From Solirubrobacterales bacterium (lineage in GTDB: Bacteria > Actinomycetota > Thermoleophilia > Solirubrobacterales > Solirubrobacteraceae), in the NCBI GenBank assembly GCA_003137075.1, contig PLES01000179.1, forward strand, positions 1-35,151: a DNA stretch of 35,151 nt, given 5' to 3'. The first letter of the stretch is position 1; each line of letters starts with the position of its first letter. The position numbers and the translations under genes were made by a program. The notes beneath the pieces are model-generated. The model had not been told where the DNA came from and made no database searches. It was given only the letters and a program-made list of their open reading frames with translations. This document shows, piece by piece, positions 30,824 to 35,151 of the stretch.

Positions 30824-31582
30824 ATGAGCCCACGGCCGATCTCACAAGGACTTGCGGCGACCCTCGGGTTGCGCCAGATGATCATCGAGGGCGAGCTTGT
30901 CGCCGGCGATCGTGTCTCCGAGCTTGGCCTGGTCGAGCGCCTGCAGGTTTCGCGCACGCCGCTGCGACTGGCGCTTGCCCAGTTGGAACACGAGGGGCTG
31001 CTGGAGGCTTTGCCCGGCGGTGGCTTTGCGGTGCGGTCGTTCTCGAGTCAGCAGGTGGCGGACGCGATCGAGCTGCGCGGGGTGCTGGAGGGCACCGCAG
31101 CGCGCCTGGCAGCGGAGCGGTTCAGCGGTCACGCGGGACTCGCCGAACTGGTTGGGGTCGTCGCCCGGATTGACCGCATGCTGCGCCCCGGCCAGGGCGG
31201 TGTCGAGGACTTCGGCCTCTACGTGGAGCTCAACGAGCAGTTCCACGATGAGCTCTTTGCGCTGGCCGCCAGCGACCCGCTTCAACACGCTTACGAGCGT
31301 GTGCTGGCGCTTCCGTTCGCCTCGCCGAGCGCGTTCATCATGCTCCAGGCCGAGCTGTTCACCGGATGGCACGACACGCTCACCGTCGCCCAACACCAGC
31401 ATCGTGAGATGCTCGACGCGATTGAACGCGGCGAGGGTGCGCGTGCCGAGGCGATCGCGCGTGAGCACGCGCGGCTGGCGCGGATCAACCTCGACGCCGC
31501 GCTGCGCAGCGAACACGCGCTCACCAAGCTTCCCGGTGGCACGCTCATCCGCATCGAGGATGAGTCAACGCCGCTGCCGTAA
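30824..31582 (+). CDS. GntR family transcriptional regulator, FCD subfamily (second)
   Basis: 252 residues. The winged HTH (about 8-70) includes GLRQMIIEGELVAGDRVSELGLVERLQVSRTPLRLALAQLEHEGLLEAL. The FCD domain (about 80-225) has EQFHDELFALAASDP, HQHREMLDAIERGEG and AIAREHARLARINLD with candidate metal-binding histidines. It is a different branch from the GntR protein at 4524-5231. Its position between the aldehyde dehydrogenase and the O-demethylation/one-carbon operon suggests it controls one or both. The 12-bp palindrome at 31645 before that operon and the palindrome 30788 before its own start are candidate sites. The ligand may be a vanillate-type acid, by analogy with VanR regulators of the same family. 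Confidence 0.92.
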   Translation: MSPRPISQGLAATLGLRQMIIEGELVAGDRVSELGLVERLQVSRTPLRLALAQLEHEGLLEALPGGGFAVRSFSSQQVADAIELRGVLEGTAARLAAERFSGHAGLAELVGVVARIDRMLRPGQGGVEDFGLYVELNEQFHDELFALAASDPLQHAYERVLALPFASPSAFIMLQAELFTGWHDTLTVAQHQHREMLDAIERGEGARAEAIAREHARLARINLDAALRSEHALTKLPGGTLIRIEDESTPLP

Positions 31583-31644
31583 CCCTGGCGCACGAGGGCC
31601 GACGGCGGCGGCGCTGCGGGTGCTCTGATCCAACCCTAGCCATC

Positions 31645-31656
31645 GTTGCATGCAAC
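31645..31656 (+). promoter_or_regulatory. Perfect palindrome before the one-carbon/O-demethylase operon
   Basis: GTTGCATGCAAC is a perfect 12-bp palindrome 80 bp before the MTHFR start. Its TTGCATGCAA resembles the TTGYATACAG core of the six shared elements but with GC in place of one half, and the second element at 19 bp is not conserved. CGTACAC follows at 31659. It may be the operator for the GntR regulator at 30824. Confidence 0.5.
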
Positions 31657-31736
31657 CGCGTACACTTGCGAGTGACGGTGTGTCATGCCGTCGGCGCGCT
31701 GACTGAGCGCGCCTGAGGAGAGCGAGGGGAATCAGC

Positions 31737-33284
31737 ATGCCAACTCTGCGTGAGAGGCTGGAAGCGCCGGGCGCGTTTGTAATCGCGGCTGAGCTGGTGA
31801 CGAGTCGTGGCGTGATGGCCCAGCACACCGGCCAGGCGCTGCACGAGATCTCTCACCAGCTGGCAGAACACCCAGGGATTGACGTGCTTTCGATCACCGA
31901 CAACCCCGGTGGCAACGCGATGATCGCGCCGGACATGCTCGGCAACCGCATGCGCGAGCTTGGGCAGGAGGTGATCCTGCACTTCGCCTGCAAGGACATG
32001 AACCGCAACGGGATCGAGAGCCGCGCCTGGAAAGCGGCATCCGCCAACCTCAACAACATCCTTGCGCTCTCGGGCGACTACCCGATCGCGGGTCACACCG
32101 GCGCCGCCGCGCCGGTGTTCGACATCGACTCGGTCGGCCTGCTGGAGATGCTCAGCGACATGAACGCCGGGGCGCAGGAGACAAGGGCCCCGGACGGTCA
32201 TCTGATCGCGACGGACTTCTATGCCGGTTGTGTGGTCACCAACCACAAGCTGCACGAGCGCGAGGTCATGCCCCAGTACTTCAAGCTCGCTAAGAAGGCC
32301 CGCGCCGGCGCCCGCTTTGTCTTCAACCAGGTCGGCTGGAACGTGCGCAAGGACGACGAGCTGTTGCGCTGGGTCCACGCGCAGGGGCTCGACCTGAAGA
32401 TGGTCGCGAACGTGTACCTGTTGACGCGCGGCGTAGCCCGCGTCTTTCACAGCGGCAGGGTGCCGGGCGTGGTCGTCTCCGATGCGCTGCTGGAACAGGC
32501 CGAGCGATACGGCGGCGGCGAGGACAAGGGCCGGGCGTTCTTCGTGGACCTGGCCGCCAAGCACGTTGCCGTCGCACGCGGGCTCGGGTTCAACGGCGCC
32601 TACATCGGCGGTCATATGCCGATCGAGCGGTACAGCGAGATCCTCGATCGCGCCCTCCAATACAGCGGCGACGACTGGATCGAGGCCGCCAAGGACCTAC
32701 GTTACGACCGCCCCGGAGAGTTCTACCTGTACGGCCAGGACCCGCGGACCGGGCTCTCCGACGGGCAGCGTCGCCCCGAGTATCTGGAGCGTAAGGCCAA
32801 GCGTCAGACCGACCTGCCGGTCCCGGTCAGGTACCGCCTGAGCCGCCGCATGCACAACGCCGTCTTCGCACAGGACGCACCGCTGTTCGACCTCGGCACG
32901 AAGCTCTACAGCAAGCTCGAGGATGCGCCCAAGTCGGTCCAGCGCGCCGCTCACCTGGCCGAGCAGGCGGCGAAGGTGCCGATGTTCAAATGCCAGGACT
33001 GTGGCGACTGCTCACTACCTGACATCGCCTACGTCTGCCCTGAAGGTCCGTGCGCGAAGAACCAGCGCAACGGACCCTGCGGCGGCACGCGCGACGGGAT
33101 CTGCGAGGTCTACGACACCGAGTGCATCTGGGCACAGGCCTATGAGCGCCTGAAGGCGTACGGCGAAGAGGAGCAGATGCTCGACGGGCCTGTCGTAGTC
33201 AAGGACAACGCGCTACGCGGAAGCAGCGCCTGGGCCAACACCTTCCTGCATAGAGACCACAGCACCAAGAATGAGGACCACTAA
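31737..33284 (+). CDS. MetF-type methylenetetrahydrofolate reductase with C-terminal Cys-rich MTHFR_C domain
   Basis: 515 residues from the ATG at 31737, with GAGGGGA upstream. The N-terminal MetF TIM barrel (about 5-310) includes AELVTSRGV, DVLSITDNPGGNAMI, HFACKDMNRNGIESRAWKAAS, ILALSGDYP and ARFVFNQVGWN. The C-terminal domain (about 418-500) is cysteine-rich: CQDCGDCSLPDIAYVCPEGPC and GPCGGTRDGICEVYDTECIW, the MTHFR_C/MetV-like pattern that probably holds a metal cluster or zinc. In this setting it most likely runs in the oxidative direction, turning 5-methyl-THF made by the O-demethylase into methylene-THF. The gene is followed directly by purU (TAA then GTG). Confidence 0.92.
   Translation: MPTLRERLEAPGAFVIAAELVTSRGVMAQHTGQALHEISHQLAEHPGIDVLSITDNPGGNAMIAPDMLGNRMRELGQEVILHFACKDMNRNGIESRAWKAASANLNNILALSGDYPIAGHTGAAAPVFDIDSVGLLEMLSDMNAGAQETRAPDGHLIATDFYAGCVVTNHKLHEREVMPQYFKLAKKARAGARFVFNQVGWNVRKDDELLRWVHAQGLDLKMVANVYLLTRGVARVFHSGRVPGVVVSDALLEQAERYGGGEDKGRAFFVDLAAKHVAVARGLGFNGAYIGGHMPIERYSEILDRALQYSGDDWIEAAKDLRYDRPGEFYLYGQDPRTGLSDGQRRPEYLERKAKRQTDLPVPVRYRLSRRMHNAVFAQDAPLFDLGTKLYSKLEDAPKSVQRAAHLAEQAAKVPMFKCQDCGDCSLPDIAYVCPEGPCAKNQRNGPCGGTRDGICEVYDTECIWAQAYERLKAYGEEEQMLDGPVVVKDNALRGSSAWANTFLHRDHSTKNEDH

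Positions 33285-35151
<1,867 letters not shown>

Overview
The window looks like part of the chromosome of a high-GC actinobacterium. Gene order, GC-biased codons, frequent GTG starts, MpsC/DUF2294 proteins and an SPFH/ribbon-helix-helix pair would fit Actinomycetota, perhaps Thermoleophilia/Solirubrobacterales, but no rRNA or tRNA is present and the lineage is a guess. No mobile element, CRISPR array or RNA gene was seen.

Left part (1-5.2 kb): the N-terminus of a HAMP-domain sensor kinase-like protein runs off the left edge. It is followed by about 550 bp without a gene, two divergent MpsC/DUF2294 paralogues, an SPFH-RHH operon with a palindromic operator candidate, and a membrane fatty-acid desaturase.

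Centre (4.5-29 kb): a dense catabolic island of short operons, often divergent. It holds a cupin-SDR-SDR-GntR operon, a tandem-HbpS/ketopantoate-reductase pair, a methyltransferase, a bicupin-flavin monooxygenase-FMN reductase operon with a divergent SDR, a VOC-SDR-BBE oxidase operon opposite a VOC-flavoprotein-dienelactone hydrolase operon, a class III-like alcohol dehydrogenase, a branched-chain-type ABC importer with fused permeases, a type B carboxylesterase and two FAH-family hydrolases. Six of these operons share a 29-bp promoter/operator element: a GntR-like palindrome (TTGYATACAG and variants) plus a second conserved element at a fixed 19-bp distance. This suggests one regulon, most simply controlled by the GntR/FCD regulator at 4524-5231, whose own operon carries a copy. 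The logical role is import and stepwise oxidation/hydrolysis of an unidentified, probably plant- or lignin-derived cyclic or aromatic compound.

Right part (29-35.2 kb): a vanillin/benzaldehyde-type aldehyde dehydrogenase diverges from a second GntR/FCD regulator. Then comes an operon of a MetF-type methylenetetrahydrofolate reductase with a Cys-rich MTHFR_C domain, PurU, and a LigM/GcvT-like tetrahydrofolate-dependent O-demethylase truncated by the right edge. Together these would move a methyl group from a methoxylated aromatic to tetrahydrofolate, oxidise it, and release it as formate while regenerating the cofactor.

A long hairpin repeat with identical architecture occurs twice, 26 kb apart, each time at gene 3' ends.
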